64,000 nucleotides of DNA, from the NCBI RefSeq assembly GCF_019469165.1, contig NZ_CP048263.1, positions 682,001 through 746,000 of the forward strand, in the 5' to 3' direction. Source of the DNA: Gilliamella sp. ESL0443 (GTDB taxonomy: Bacteria; Pseudomonadota; Gammaproteobacteria; Enterobacterales; Orbaceae). Shown piece by piece: positions 30,491 to 40,436 of this stretch. Position numbers and translations under genes: made by a program. The notes beneath the pieces are model-generated. The model had not been told where the DNA came from. It did not search any database and saw nothing but the letters and a program-made list of their open reading frames with translations. Numbering within the stretch: the first letter of the stretch is position 1; every line of letters begins with the position of its first letter.

Positions 30491-31243
30491 ATGATTAAAT
30501 CAATATATCCTTATTGGCCTGCACCGAGTAATGTTCGCGCTTTCACCTCCACTCGCATTGGAGGGGTAAGCCTTGCCCCTTTTGACAGCTTAAATTTAGG
30601 CAGTCGAACAGGGGATGACTTAAATAATATCGTAGAAAATAGAAATCGCTTAATACAAGCAGAAAAAGTGCCAAGTGAACCTTACTGGTTAAATCAAACG
30701 CATAGTACAACTGTCCTGGATATCACAAAAGTAAAACCAGCAATCAATACGGCACGATTTGAAGCTGATGGCTCCTACACTAAGCAAGCTAATCAGGTCA
30801 GTGTAGTCTTAACTGCTGATTGTATGCCGGTACTATTTTGCTCAGTTAAAGGCGATCAAGTAGCTGCTGCTCATGCGGGTTGGCGAGGACTATGCCATGG
30901 TATATTAGAAGAAACCGCAAAAAAATTTCAATGCAACACCAATGAAATTCTCGTCTGGCTAGGACCAGCAATCAGTGCACAAAAATTTGAAGTAGGTATT
31001 GAAGTTAAAGAACAATTTGAAGAGTATGACAAAAATGCTCACCATGCATTCAAATTTATCGAAGGCAAAAAATATCTGGCCGACCTTTACATGATAGCTA
31101 AACAGCGATTAAACGCGATCGGAATTACTCAAATTTATGGTGGTAATTATTGCACGTATACCGAGCGTGATCTGTTTTACTCCTATCGAAGAGAAAACAA
31201 AACGGGAAGAATGGCGACAATGATATGGTTTGAAGAAAAGTGA
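30491..31243 (+). CDS. pgeF: Peptidoglycan editing factor / laccase-domain purine nucleosidase family
   Basis: 250 residues. WLNQTHSTTVLDI, VVLTADCMPVLF and AAAHAGWRGLCHGI supply the two histidines and the cysteine of the metal site of the YfiH/PgeF family. Members are reported to remove misincorporated residues from peptidoglycan precursors, and relatives act on purine nucleosides. Ending YSYRRENKTGRMATMIWFEE is typical. It is translated from the rluD message, 6 nt downstream. Confidence 0.93.
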   Translation: MIKSIYPYWPAPSNVRAFTSTRIGGVSLAPFDSLNLGSRTGDDLNNIVENRNRLIQAEKVPSEPYWLNQTHSTTVLDITKVKPAINTARFEADGSYTKQANQVSVVLTADCMPVLFCSVKGDQVAAAHAGWRGLCHGILEETAKKFQCNTNEILVWLGPAISAQKFEVGIEVKEQFEEYDKNAHHAFKFIEGKKYLADLYMIAKQRLNAIGITQIYGGNYCTYTERDLFYSYRRENKTGRMATMIWFEEK

Positions 31244-31276
31244 TAAACCACTAGTTTAATGGCAGTTAATAAAAAA

Positions 31277-31891
31277 CTACTCAATATTAGCAAACTTATG
31301 AGTCTGTAAACTTAACAGCCATTTATTATCGATACGATTATGGTTAATCTGACCTAACAACTCAATGGTATCAAACATATTCATCTCACCATTTATCTCG
31401 CAAGGAGACAAATAATAACGCTTAGCTTCAATATGCTGTTCAATGAAGTGACAAAAATCGATAAAGCCAGCTTGTTTTTCAGCGACGATTCGAACTTCAT
31501 TGGCAGTTGATTGCAGAATGTTTTGGTAACGACTTTGATAACAAAATTTAGGACTCAGTGCAACATAATCAATTAATGGATCAACCTTACCCAGTCCATT
31601 ACTCTCAATAGCAATATAATAACCAGCCTGCTTCAAATGGGACAACAATATAGGTAAATCTCTAACCATAGTAGGCTCACCGCCAGTGATAATAATATTA
31701 GAACTCTTATATTGCCCGACCATCGCCAGTAATTGCTCTAACGAAAAGCGCTTAAAATGACGAAAATTAGTATCGCACCAACTACAATTCAAATTACAAC
31801 CAGCAAAACGAATAAAAATAGTAGGCATACCCGTATTATAACCTTCGCCCTGTAAAGATTCGAAGATTTCAACAATGCGATACTCAATCAT
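31277..31891 (-). CDS. queE: 7-carboxy-7-deazaguanine synthase
   Basis: 204 residues. The radical-SAM cluster is CNLNCSWC (C-x3-C-x2-C) at about 32-39, preceded by IFESLQGEGYNTGMPTIFIRFAG. NIIITGGEPTM and a later YLSPCEING are typical of QueE, which contracts carboxytetrahydropterin to the deazaguanine ring in queuosine synthesis. It is shorter than E. coli QueE (223). The start overlaps the end of queD by 4 bp, so both are one translation-coupled unit under the preQ1 element. Confidence 0.95.
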   Translation of the reverse strand: MIEYRIVEIFESLQGEGYNTGMPTIFIRFAGCNLNCSWCDTNFRHFKRFSLEQLLAMVGQYKSSNIIITGGEPTMVRDLPILLSHLKQAGYYIAIESNGLGKVDPLIDYVALSPKFCYQSRYQNILQSTANEVRIVAEKQAGFIDFCHFIEQHIEAKRYYLSPCEINGEMNMFDTIELLGQINHNRIDNKWLLSLQTHKFANIE

Positions 31892-32316
31892 TTTTCGCTC
31901 CGATGATACTCACAATAAGAAGAGGGGGTTTCCCAAAGCTTAATCATCGACACCGGCAAAAACTGAGACAAACGTTCGAAAATAAATTGGCTCATTCCTT
32001 CCGCCGTAGTACGGCAAGGAAAAGCAAAAACTTTACGCTCCATTTGTTCTAAAAGCATAGCTATTTGGCGTTCATTAGCATTATCTTGATGATAAAGATA
32101 AGCATGATCCAATTGATCAACAATCTGCTGTTTTACAATCAACTTAAGATCAGCATAATCCATTACCATATCAGCGCTGGATCCACTGGAAAGAAGATCA
32201 TCGCTGATCTCGACTAACAAACGGTAGGTATGACCATGAAGGTTATGACATTTTCCATTATGCCCATCAAGCATATGACAAGCATCGAATTGAAACTCTT
32301 TAGCAATTTTAAACAT
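31888..32316 (-). CDS. queD: 6-carboxytetrahydropterin synthase
   Basis: 142 residues from the ATG at 32316, chosen because AGGA lies 6 nt upstream and the product opens MFKIAKEFQFDACHML, as QueD does; the longer open frame reads through the riboswitch. Zinc-binding histidines appear in DACHMLDGHNGKCHNLHGHTY, and DHAYLYHQDN with a late LWETPSSYCEY completes the family pattern. It makes the pterin precursor used by QueE. Expression is probably controlled by the preQ1-I aptamer whose 3' end holds its ribosome site. Confidence 0.94.
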   Translation of the reverse strand: MFKIAKEFQFDACHMLDGHNGKCHNLHGHTYRLLVEISDDLLSSGSSADMVMDYADLKLIVKQQIVDQLDHAYLYHQDNANERQIAMLLEQMERKVFAFPCRTTAEGMSQFIFERLSQFLPVSMIKLWETPSSYCEYHRSEK

Positions 32317-32322
32317 ATAATT

Positions 32323-32359
32323 TCCTAGTTTTTTTACGTGGGATGGATCACGAACCACG
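32323..32359 (-). promoter_or_regulatory. preQ1-I riboswitch controlling queDE
   Basis: On the minus strand CGTGG and CCACG form the P1 stem around the loop TTCGTGATCCATC, followed by TAAAAAAACTAGGA. This reproduces the class I preQ1 pattern (GGTTC, a C-rich loop end CCC, then an A-rich tail ending in ACTAGGA). The tail contains the queD Shine-Dalgarno AGGA, so ligand binding should hide it: translational control. Position directly before queuosine genes supports the call. Confidence 0.85.
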
Positions 32360-32536
32360 GTGGGCTAACTTAAAAGCGAGGCTAATATAAAGGATAAAAA
32401 CCCATGTGTCACCCAAATTTTCTCAACCTTATTGATTAATCGATGATTTTTCAAGCTACTTTATCTTTCGCAAAGAAACGAGTAATATATATACAGCTTT
32501 GTTTCAAAAAATCGTCAAAAATATTGTTAATCAGCT

Positions 32537-32565
32537 CTTGAAATTTATTCTTCCACACTTATTTA
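32537..32565 (+). promoter_or_regulatory. Heat-shock (sigma-32 type) promoter candidate of clpB
   Basis: CTTGAAA at 32537-32543 is a consensus sigma-32 -35; 12 bp on, CACTTATTTA loosely matches the CCCCATnTA -10. It lies about 70 nt before clpB, a known heat-shock gene. Confidence 0.5.
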
Positions 32566-32633
32566 GTGAATATGCAAATGGATTGAATGTTTTAAACATT
32601 TAAACCAAATCTATTGCTTAGGAGATAAATAAT

Positions 32634-35204
32634 ATGAGGTTAGATAAACTCACAAACAAGTTTCAACAAGCTTTAGCTGATGCTCAATCAATAGCATTAG
32701 GTAAAGACAATCAATACATAGAGCCTATACATGTGCTATCAGCCATGTTAAACCAAGAAGGAAGCAGTATAAATCCATTACTCGCTGCTTCAGGCGCGAA
32801 TGTTGCGACATTACAACAAGAACTAAATCAAGCAATCGAACGCTTACCACAAGTTCAAGGTATCGGTGGTGAAGTTATACCATCACAAGAATTTATTAAA
32901 ATCTTAAATTTATGCGATAAATTATCCCAAAAAAATGGCGATAGCTACATCTCGTCTGAACTATTTATATTAGCGGCATTAGATGAAAAAGGAAGCCTAG
33001 CAGATATCTTAAAAAAAGCAGGCGTTACTAAAGAAAAATTTAGCCAAGCTGTTAACCAAGTGAGAGGAAGTGATAACGTGAACGATCCTAATGCTGAAGA
33101 TCAACGTGGTGCATTAAAAAAATACACCATTGACCTAACTGAACGTGCAGAACAAGGAAAACTTGACCCAGTAATCGGTCGTGATGAAGAAATTCGTCGC
33201 ACAATACAAGTATTACAACGTAGAACTAAAAATAACCCTGTGCTCATTGGTGAACCAGGTGTTGGTAAAACCGCTATTGTTGAAGGACTTGCACAACGAA
33301 TTGTTAACCGAGAAGTTCCAGAAGGATTACGCAACAAACGCGTATTATCATTAGATATGGGCGCATTAATTGCGGGTGCTAAATATCGTGGTGAATTTGA
33401 AGAACGCTTAAAAGCGGTATTAAAAGATATTGCCAAAGCGGAAGGCAGCATAATTTTATTTATTGATGAAATTCACACCATGGTTGGTGCAGGTAAAAGT
33501 GACGGGGCGATGGACGCTGGAAACATGTTAAAACCAGCATTAGCTCGAGGTGAACTACACTGCGTAGGAGCAACTACACTTGATGAATATCGTCAATACA
33601 TAGAAAAAGATCCAGCATTAGAACGTCGATTCCAAAAAGTCTATGTAGCAGAACCAACAGTTGAAGACACGATCGCAATCTTACGTGGCTTAAAAGAGCG
33701 CTATGAACTGCATCACCACGTACAAATTACTGATCCAGCCATTGTTGCTGCTGCAACGTTATCGCATCGTTACATCTCTGATCGAATGTTACCCGATAAA
33801 GCGATCGACTTAATCGACGAAGCAGCATCAAGCATCCGTATGCAAATGGATTCAAAACCAGAATCATTGGATCGACTTGAAAGACGTATTATCCAACTCA
33901 AACTTGAACAACAAGCGCTCAAGAAAGAGTCTGATGATGCAAGTAAAAAACGACTAGAGATGTTAAACGATGAACTTGCTGAAAAAGAAAAGGATTATGC
34001 ATCACTTGAAGAAGAGTGGAAGTCAGAGAAGGCTGCACTTTCGGGCACTCAAAATATCAAGGCGGAGCTGGAAAAAGCGCGTACCGAGATAGAACAAGCT
34101 CGCCGAATGGGTGACTTGAACAAAATGTCCGAATTACAATATGGCAAAATTCCAGAGTTAGAAAAGAAACTGGCTTCTGCAACGCAATTAGAAGGCAAAA
34201 CCATGAAGTTATTGCGTAACAAAGTCACCGATAACGAAATTGCCGAAGTACTATCTAAAGCAACGGGTATTCCTGTATCAAGAATGCTTGAAAGCGAAAA
34301 AGATAAACTACTTCACATGGAAGAAGCCTTACACAAACGTGTAATCGGTCAAGACGAAGCGGTTGTTGCCGTTGCTAATGCGATTCGTCGCAGTCGAGCA
34401 GGGCTATCTGACCCTAACAAACCGATTGGATCCTTCCTATTTTTAGGACCAACAGGGGTAGGTAAAACTGAACTTTGTAAAGCATTAGCTAACTTCATGT
34501 TTGACAGTGAAGATGCAATGGTTCGAATTGACATGTCCGAATTCATGGAAAAACATTCCGTGGCTCGATTAATCGGTGCGCCTCCTGGATATGTTGGTTA
34601 TGAAGAAGGTGGCTATTTAACTGAAGCAGTAAGACGTCGACCATACTCCGTCATCCTACTTGATGAAGTTGAAAAAGCGCATCCAGATGTATTTAATATT
34701 TTATTACAGGTGCTTGATGATGGCCGATTAACTGATGGACAAGGCAGAACTGTGGATTTTAGAAACACAGTCATTATCATGACATCTAACTTAGGTTCAG
34801 ACCTAATCCAAGGTCACGTCGAACTAAGTTATGACGAAATGAAAGCTTTAGTTATGACAGTGGTAACCCAACATTTCAGACCGGAATTTATTAACCGAAT
34901 TGATGAAACAGTGGTATTCCACCCACTAGGCCAAGAAAACATCAAAGCAATTGCAAAAATACAACTCGCTCATGTTGAAAAACGCCTAGAAGAACGTGGA
35001 TATGAAATGGATATCTCTGATAGTGCACTAGAACAACTTGCCAAAGTTGGCTTCGACCCAATTTATGGTGCAAGACCATTGAAACGTGCAATACAGCAAG
35101 AGATTGAAAACCCACTAGCTCAACAAATTTTATCGGGTAAATTAGTGCCTGGTAAAAAGATTCATCTAGACGTAGATGATGGAAATATTGTTGCAAAACA
35201 ATAA
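32634..35204 (+). CDS. clpB: ATP-dependent disaggregase ClpB
   Basis: 856 residues, matching E. coli ClpB (857). The N-domain (1-150) precedes the first AAA+ module with Walker [10 protein letters not shown] near 205 and Walker [10 protein letters not shown]. The coiled-coil middle domain (about 400-530; [16 protein letters not shown]) follows, then the second AAA+ module with GPTGVGKTE near 605 and [15 protein letters not shown]. The hexamer threads aggregated proteins in cooperation with DnaK. A sigma-32-like promoter and GGAG ribosome site precede it, and a strong terminator follows. Confidence 0.98.
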   Translation: MRLDKLTNKFQQALADAQSIALGKDNQYIEPIHVLSAMLNQEGSSINPLLAASGANVATLQQELNQAIERLPQVQGIGGEVIPSQEFIKILNLCDKLSQKNGDSYISSELFILAALDEKGSLADILKKAGVTKEKFSQAVNQVRGSDNVNDPNAEDQRGALKKYTIDLTERAEQGKLDPVIGRDEEIRRTIQVLQRRTKNNPVLIGEPGVGKTAIVEGLAQRIVNREVPEGLRNKRVLSLDMGALIAGAKYRGEFEERLKAVLKDIAKAEGSIILFIDEIHTMVGAGKSDGAMDAGNMLKPALARGELHCVGATTLDEYRQYIEKDPALERRFQKVYVAEPTVEDTIAILRGLKERYELHHHVQITDPAIVAAATLSHRYISDRMLPDKAIDLIDEAASSIRMQMDSKPESLDRLERRIIQLKLEQQALKKESDDASKKRLEMLNDELAEKEKDYASLEEEWKSEKAALSGTQNIKAELEKARTEIEQARRMGDLNKMSELQYGKIPELEKKLASATQLEGKTMKLLRNKVTDNEIAEVLSKATGIPVSRMLESEKDKLLHMEEALHKRVIGQDEAVVAVANAIRRSRAGLSDPNKPIGSFLFLGPTGVGKTELCKALANFMFDSEDAMVRIDMSEFMEKHSVARLIGAPPGYVGYEEGGYLTEAVRRRPYSVILLDEVEKAHPDVFNILLQVLDDGRLTDGQGRTVDFRNTVIIMTSNLGSDLIQGHVELSYDEMKALVMTVVTQHFRPEFINRIDETVVFHPLGQENIKAIAKIQLAHVEKRLEERGYEMDISDSALEQLAKVGFDPIYGARPLKRAIQQEIENPLAQQILSGKLVPGKKIHLDVDDGNIVAKQ

Positions 35205-35249
35205 GGTTACTTACTTATTGCGTCGAATAGGCAACAATATAAATAAGCC

Positions 35250-35282
35250 AAAAAGCCTGAAAAGAAATTTTCAGGCTTTTTT
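35250..35282 (+). terminator. Terminator of clpB
   Basis: AAAAGCCTGAAAA and TTTTCAGGCTTTT form a perfect stem around GAAA, ending in a T run, 46 nt after the stop. The gap from here to 35657 has no gene; it contains one dispersed 20-bp repeat at 35326. Confidence 0.92.
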
Positions 35283-35325
35283 ATCACTAAAATTGCGCCA
35301 TGCACATCTCAATTAAATAAAAAAA

Positions 35326-35349
35326 AGTTGAGGAGCGGGGTTTTTGAGG
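35326..35349 (+). repeat. Dispersed repeat AGTTGAGGAGCGGGGTTTTT, copy a
   Basis: Exact 20-bp core followed by GAGG. The same core recurs at 41731, 45342, 55496, 57585, 59683 (one mismatch) and 63501, and as an inverted pair at 36460. None was seen in the first 35 kb. Confidence 0.9.
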
Positions 35350-35657
35350 TGTTAATTGCAGGAATAATTAGAAAATAAAAATCCTGAAAGCTTCTTATCA
35401 GACTTTTTTGTAGAAAATCTTAAAACTTAAAATTGACAGTTCAACTAATCAGAAAAAATGCTTGTCTTAAATTTATAACCTAAATAACCGCCTTATTGAC
35501 TATAAAAATTGGTAATATTTTGGGTTTAATCCTTTCAATTAATAAAAAAGGTGGAATTAAATGTTCATCTCTATTTCGGCTTTATCATATTGTTTCTCTA
35601 TAGAGAATTTGGCAAAATGAATAAAAAGCCAGTTAATTCATTCTAAAGGACACAAAT

Positions 35658-36455
35658 ATGATCAAGTTAATCATCACTGATTTAGATGGAACATTCTTAA
35701 ATAGCCAAGGCGACTATGACCGTACATTATTTACCCAAGTCTATGACCTTATGGCAAAACAAAACGTCCAATTTGTTGCATGTACTGGAAAACAGTGTGA
35801 ACGAGTAGAAGAACTCTTTGCCGATTATCTCGATAAAATTTGGATAGTAGGCGATAGTGCCACCACAATCAAACATAAAGGTGAATTTATCTATCGCTCT
35901 TTCATTGAAAATCAACTTGGTCAACGTATCATCAAAACCCTTGAACAAGCCAGTCAAGAGCATGTCATCATTGCATGCACTGCAAAAGGTGCAATAATCA
36001 AATCTAATTTGCCTGCACACCTAAAACAAAAAGTCCGAGGATCGTATGCAACAATCATCGAAGTGGATGATTTTAAAACTGTCGCTGACGACTTTATCAA
36101 AATTACCGTGTATGACGAAAAAGAACAATGCCCACAAACACGCAAGCATTTAACACCGTATGATAATGACGTTTACATCGTCGTATCAGAAGCCGCTTGG
36201 ATAGATATTACTGAACACAACGTCCACAAAGGCAACACCATCAAAAAACTACAACAAATCTTAAATATCACCTACCAGGAAACAATGGCATTTGGTGATG
36301 GGCTCAACGACATAGAACTACTCGAACAAGCCAATTACAGCTTCGCAATGCGTAATGCTTTCGACGAAACTAAAGCAGTAGCTAAATTTATTACTGGTTC
36401 AAATAATGAAAGTGCCGTAATGACAACAATACAACTTATGTTAGCACTTCAATAA
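35658..36455 (+). CDS. HAD-superfamily (Cof-type) sugar-phosphate phosphatase
   Basis: 265 residues. HAD motif I is LIITDLDGTFL with D8 nucleophile and D10 acid; the cap region spans about 85-185; motif IV is AFGDGLNDIELLEQA; VHKGNTIKKLQQIL carries the motif III lysine. This is the IIB (Cof/YidA/YbiV) branch, which dephosphorylates sugar phosphates or flavin nucleotides in the cytosol. The substrate is unknown. A ribosome site AAAGGA stands ahead of the ATG. It is convergent with the FAD oxidase gene across a palindromic repeat. Confidence 0.88.
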   Translation: MIKLIITDLDGTFLNSQGDYDRTLFTQVYDLMAKQNVQFVACTGKQCERVEELFADYLDKIWIVGDSATTIKHKGEFIYRSFIENQLGQRIIKTLEQASQEHVIIACTAKGAIIKSNLPAHLKQKVRGSYATIIEVDDFKTVADDFIKITVYDEKEQCPQTRKHLTPYDNDVYIVVSEAAWIDITEHNVHKGNTIKKLQQILNITYQETMAFGDGLNDIELLEQANYSFAMRNAFDETKAVAKFITGSNNESAVMTTIQLMLALQ

Positions 36456-36459
36456 AAAA

Positions 36460-36503
36460 TTGAGGAGCGGGGTTTTTAAGACTTCAAAAACCCCGCTCCT
36501 CAA
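36460..36503. terminator. Inverted pair of the dispersed repeat, acting as bidirectional terminator
   Basis: The left arm TTGAGGAGCGGGGTTTTT (36460-36477) and the right arm AAAAACCCCGCTCCTCAA (36486-36503) are perfect 18-bp complements around an 8-nt loop. It lies between two convergent genes. Single copies of the left arm are scattered through the right half of the window. Confidence 0.85.
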
Positions 36504-36570
36504 CTTTATTTATTCTCAATTTGCCACTGATTTATCTCATCTAAAAGCAACCATTAAAATACTACTCAGA

Positions 36571-37923
36571 TTAAATCATAGTCATATAAACCTGATTATT
36601 GAGTAAATTCTTCGGATCAAACTGCTGCTTGATAGCGCGCATAAGTTGGCGATTGGCTTTAGGAATAGCATCATTATAATAGCTCACTTTCGCTGTACCA
36701 ATGCCATGTTCTGCCGAAGGTAATCCACCAAGTTCAAGGCATTTTTGATAAAGAGCTTGATGAACTTGCTGTAGATCGGTATCCCACTGTTTATCATCAC
36801 GATCATCACGCAAAATGCATAGATGAATATTTCCATCACCAGCGTGACCAAAGGCTAACATGCGTACCTTGGTTTTTGCTTCAAGCTGTTTGGTGAAGTG
36901 AATAAAATCGGCAATACGATTTATTGGAACCACAATATCAATTGGATCTTGTTCGGTCACTGCCTCAACCGCTCGCACCAATGAACCGCGAATCGTCCAA
37001 ATTTGACTAGCTTGATTGCTATCTTCAGCAACAAAATAGTCACAGTCACCTAAATTCGCTAATAATTGCTTACGTTGCTGTTCGACGGATTGTTGATCTG
37101 ATCCATCAAGCATAATAATCAAATAAGCTTGGCTATTAGGTAGTGGGAATTGAAATCCTGAATACTTTTCGCCCCATTGTGCAACTTTACGTTCCACAAA
37201 CTCTAGCGCGGTTGGCGTTAGGGTATGTAAAATGGTTGTGATACTGGCAATAGCCTGCTCAATAGTATTAAAACCAACAACAAATGTTTGAGATACTTTC
37301 GGCTTGGCGATCAGTTTTAATGTACATTGGGTAATGATGCCTAAAGTACCTTCACTGCCAATAAACAGATGCTTTAAAGCAAGCCCAGTATTGTCCTTAA
37401 CATTTTTACTGCCAATATTTAACACACTCCCATCTGCCATCACCACCTCAAGTGCTTGCACATAGTCACGAGTTACACCGTATTTTACCGCACGCATCCC
37501 TCCTGCATTAGTACTGATATTTCCGCCAATAGTGGAGGTTTTAGCGCCCGGATCAGGTGGATAAAAAAGATCATACTGCTCAACAAACTGTTGTAAATCC
37601 TGCAATAAAATGCCGGGCTGTACCGTAATAGTGAAAGTTTCCTTGTCTAACTCAACAATCTCATTCATCAATGATAAATCAAGAATAATGCCACCATTAG
37701 GAATGGTTGAACCCACTAAATTCGTCCCAGCACCGCGAGTGGTAATATTCAGATTATTGGCATTGGCAAATTTAACCACATCCGCTACTTCTTCGGTTGT
37801 TTTAGGATAAACTAATATATCAGCCTGCCCATATTTAAGCTTTAAACCATCGGTCAAGTAGGATTGTGGGATGGCATCTGCCAAAACAATGCGTTTTGAA
37901 TCTTTAATGATAAGATTGTTCAT
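36571..37923 (-). CDS. FAD-binding 2-hydroxyacid oxidase/dehydrogenase (GlcD family)
   Basis: 450 residues. The PCMH-type FAD domain includes TRGAGTNLVGSTIPNGGIILDLS and PPDPGAKTSTIGGNISTNAGGMRAVKYG; the C-terminal FAD-oxidase domain includes FGHAGDGNIHLCIL and GGLPSAEHGIGTAK, the histidine motifs of the GlcD/D-lactate dehydrogenase family. It oxidises a D-2-hydroxyacid to the keto acid in the cytosol. It lies 13 nt after metI in the same direction, so it is likely the last gene of an aminotransferase-metQNI operon. Confidence 0.88.
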   Translation of the reverse strand: MNNLIIKDSKRIVLADAIPQSYLTDGLKLKYGQADILVYPKTTEEVADVVKFANANNLNITTRGAGTNLVGSTIPNGGIILDLSLMNEIVELDKETFTITVQPGILLQDLQQFVEQYDLFYPPDPGAKTSTIGGNISTNAGGMRAVKYGVTRDYVQALEVVMADGSVLNIGSKNVKDNTGLALKHLFIGSEGTLGIITQCTLKLIAKPKVSQTFVVGFNTIEQAIASITTILHTLTPTALEFVERKVAQWGEKYSGFQFPLPNSQAYLIIMLDGSDQQSVEQQRKQLLANLGDCDYFVAEDSNQASQIWTIRGSLVRAVEAVTEQDPIDIVVPINRIADFIHFTKQLEAKTKVRMLAFGHAGDGNIHLCILRDDRDDKQWDTDLQQVHQALYQKCLELGGLPSAEHGIGTAKVSYYNDAIPKANRQLMRAIKQQFDPKNLLNNQVYMTMI

Positions 37924-37936
37924 ACTAAATTACCCA

Positions 37937-38608
37937 CTATTTATAGCTTCTATCAAAGTGATTGGCTAACTTGTCACCGAGGTATTGAATCACCATCACA
38001 ATAAAAATAAGAATAACAATACACAAAATAAGCACCTCGGTTACATAGCGTTGATAACCATAGCTGATCGCCAAATCACCAATACCACCGCCACCAACAA
38101 CCCCAGCCATTGAGCTAAAGCTGATAAGTGAAATTGTGGTAACTGTTGCGTGTCGTATTAATTGCGCCATTGCCTCAGGAAACAATATCCCAAAAATAAT
38201 ACGCATATGTGATGCACCACTTGCTACCGCAGCTTCGATCACGCCTTTATCAATTTGGCTAAAAGCGTTTTCTGCTAATCGTGCATAAAATGCAATAGCG
38301 GCAAGTGAAAGCGGTAAAATTACCGCTTTAGGGCCAACTGCGGTATCAACCAATAGCGCGCCTAAAGGTAACACCGTAACCATTAGGATTAAAAATGGAA
38401 TTGAACGGGTTGCATTGACAATAAAATTCGCAATACTGTTAATGATTCTATTTTTAAAGAAGAATTGATTTGACATTAAAAACAGCAATAATCCGATTAA
38501 TGTGCCGAAGATCAAACCAGCTAATAATGACCAACTTACCATAATGAATGTCTCGTAAGCGGCTTTCCATAACATTTGCGCTATTTCGTTAATGGTGAGT
38601 TTAATCAT
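37937..38608 (-). CDS. metI: Methionine ABC transporter permease MetI
   Basis: 223 residues with five or six membrane helices. NATRSIPFLILMVTVLPLGALLVDTAVG and EAAVASGASHMRIIFGILFPEA (the EAA loop contacting the ATPase) match MetI. SMAGVVGGGGIGDLAISYGYQRY is near the end. The start codon overlaps the metN stop by 1 nt, giving translation coupling. Confidence 0.94.
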   Translation of the reverse strand: MIKLTINEIAQMLWKAAYETFIMVSWSLLAGLIFGTLIGLLLFLMSNQFFFKNRIINSIANFIVNATRSIPFLILMVTVLPLGALLVDTAVGPKAVILPLSLAAIAFYARLAENAFSQIDKGVIEAAVASGASHMRIIFGILFPEAMAQLIRHATVTTISLISFSSMAGVVGGGGIGDLAISYGYQRYVTEVLILCIVILIFIVMVIQYLGDKLANHFDRSYK

Positions 38609-39621
38609 TAGTTTATTTCCTCAATAATAACTTCTTGATCGGCCAATTTGGTGATTAAATTTTGGATATTAGTCGATTCACCAATAAGCTCGATCACCAA
38701 ATTACCTAAAGCTTGATTGTCGAAATATTCAATAAAACCATGCAAAATATTAAATGACACACCCGTTTCAATCGCTGATTGATACAGAATTGGCTGGGTA
38801 GTGTTTTCGTTAATGTAACGCAAACGGACTAATTTTCCTTTCACATTTTGCTTTATAATATCTGGCAAATGAGTATTTTCATCGATATTAAGAAATTCTT
38901 GTGTGAATGGCTGTTTAGGGCAGGCAAAAAGGTTGAATGTGGTATTCATTTCGACGATTTCACCTTGTGACATTACCGCAACTCGGTGGCAGATTTTTTT
39001 TACCACATCAATTTCATGGGTGATTAAAACAATAGTTAAACCAAATTTTTGATTAAGCTGTTTTAACAAATCAAGAATCGCGCTGGTAGTAGTTGGATCT
39101 AAAGCACTGGTGGCTTCATCACACAACAAAATTTTGGCATCATTAGCCAGCGCTCTGGCAATACCGACTCGTTGCTTTTGCCCACCACTGAGTTCAGCAG
39201 GGTAGGCATTCGCTTTATCACTTAACCCAACTAAAGCAAGCAATTCGTTGACTCTATTTTTAACCGCATCGCCTTTTTTACCAGCGGCTTTAAGCACAAA
39301 AGCAATATTTTCATAAACGGTTTTTGATGATGCTAAATTAAAGTTCTGAAAAATCATCCCAACATGAAAACGAAACGCTTGCAATTCACGCCCACGTAAG
39401 GTTTGAATATCAACACCATTAATAATAACTTGCCCGGACGAAGGTTCAGCAAGCCGATTAAGCGTTCTTACTAAAGTACTTTTTCCCGCACCGCTCGAAC
39501 CAATGATCCCGAAGATCTCGCCTTGATTGACATCAAACGAGACCTTTTTAACCGCTTCAACAACTTGATCTTTGGCTTTAAATCTTACAGAAACATCTTT
39601 TACTTGAATTAAAGTCTGCAT
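38608..39621 (-). CDS. metN: Methionine ABC transporter ATPase MetN
   Basis: 337 residues. Walker [11 protein letters not shown]-loop [17 protein letters not shown], signature [15 protein letters not shown] and Walker [14 protein letters not shown] are all intact. The C-terminal 90 residues form the NIL/ACT-like domain that binds methionine and inhibits transport when the pool is full (trans-inhibition, known for MetN). It sits between metQ and metI with almost no spacing. Confidence 0.96.
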   Translation of the reverse strand: MQTLIQVKDVSVRFKAKDQVVEAVKKVSFDVNQGEIFGIIGSSGAGKSTLVRTLNRLAEPSSGQVIINGVDIQTLRGRELQAFRFHVGMIFQNFNLASSKTVYENIAFVLKAAGKKGDAVKNRVNELLALVGLSDKANAYPAELSGGQKQRVGIARALANDAKILLCDEATSALDPTTTSAILDLLKQLNQKFGLTIVLITHEIDVVKKICHRVAVMSQGEIVEMNTTFNLFACPKQPFTQEFLNIDENTHLPDIIKQNVKGKLVRLRYINENTTQPILYQSAIETGVSFNILHGFIEYFDNQALGNLVIELIGESTNIQNLITKLADQEVIIEEIN

Positions 39622-39623
39622 AA

Positions 39624-40436
39624 TTAAAATAACTGATAATCAGGTTTTTGGAAGGTATAGAAAATACCGTTTTTATCATTAATGACTTGAGCAAACTCAG
39701 GTGATTTAAGCACGTCGATAATGTCTTTACCTAATGTATCTTTTGATTCAGTGCGAATCGCAATAACATTTTTATGATCTTTATCTAACACTTCATGATA
39801 AAGCGCCTTAGAAAGATCTAAACCCGCACCAATTGCATAATTACCATTAACCACTGATAACGCAACATTGTCAAGCGAACGTGGAGTTTGTGGTGCTTCA
39901 ATTGGCACAATCTCTAAACCATAACGGTTTTCAATAATGTTTTTAGGGGTTAAATTGTTTTTATCCACATTTGGATCAAGCTTAATCAACCCAGCTGCTT
40001 CTAAAATGCGTAACGCGCGAGCTTCGTTAGTCACATCACTTGAAATAGTCACTTGATCGCCTTGTTTTAATTGCGAAAAGTCAGTAATTTTATTTGAATA
40101 AATTCCCGCGCCAGCTGTTGGTACAAAACCAATCGCCATAATATCTAAATTACGCGCTTGCTTAAAATTATTAAGATAAGTTAAATGTTGAAATAAATTA
40201 ACATCAATATCTCTATTTGCTAATGCTAAGTTTGGTTGAACATAATCGCTAAATTCACGAATTTCGATATGGTAACCTTTCTTTTCTAATCCAGGCGCAA
40301 TAGCTTGTTTAAACATGTCGCCATAAGGACCGGCTGCAACACCAACAGTAATTTGATTCTCTTTTTTAGCATTATCACAACCAGTTAATACTGAAGTTAA
40401 AATGACTAAACTTGCCACAATTAATTTTTTAAACAT
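39624..40436 (-). CDS. metQ: Methionine-binding lipoprotein MetQ
   Basis: 270 residues. The signal peptide [20 protein letters not shown] ends in a lipobox cysteine. [41 protein letters not shown] and the C-terminal [12 protein letters not shown] are NlpA/MetQ features. It captures L- or D-methionine in the periplasm for MetNI. The first 16 bp overlap the end of the upstream aminotransferase gene. Confidence 0.94.
   Translation of the reverse strand: MFKKLIVASLVILTSVLTGCDNAKKENQITVGVAAGPYGDMFKQAIAPGLEKKGYHIEIREFSDYVQPNLALANRDIDVNLFQHLTYLNNFKQARNLDIMAIGFVPTAGAGIYSNKITDFSQLKQGDQVTISSDVTNEARALRILEAAGLIKLDPNVDKNNLTPKNIIENRYGLEIVPIEAPQTPRSLDNVALSVVNGNYAIGAGLDLSKALYHEVLDKDHKNVIAIRTESKDTLGKDIIDVLKSPEFAQVINDKNGIFYTFQKPDYQLF

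Noticed and set aside
32317-32358. N-terminal extension of QueD by 14 residues
   Set aside because: The extension is the preQ1 aptamer; the ATG at 32316 has the proper ribosome site and family N-terminus.
33101-33451. Minus-strand ORFs inside clpB (also 34349-34546 and 34942-35196)
   Set aside because: They are antisense shadows of strongly conserved clpB codons with no start signals.
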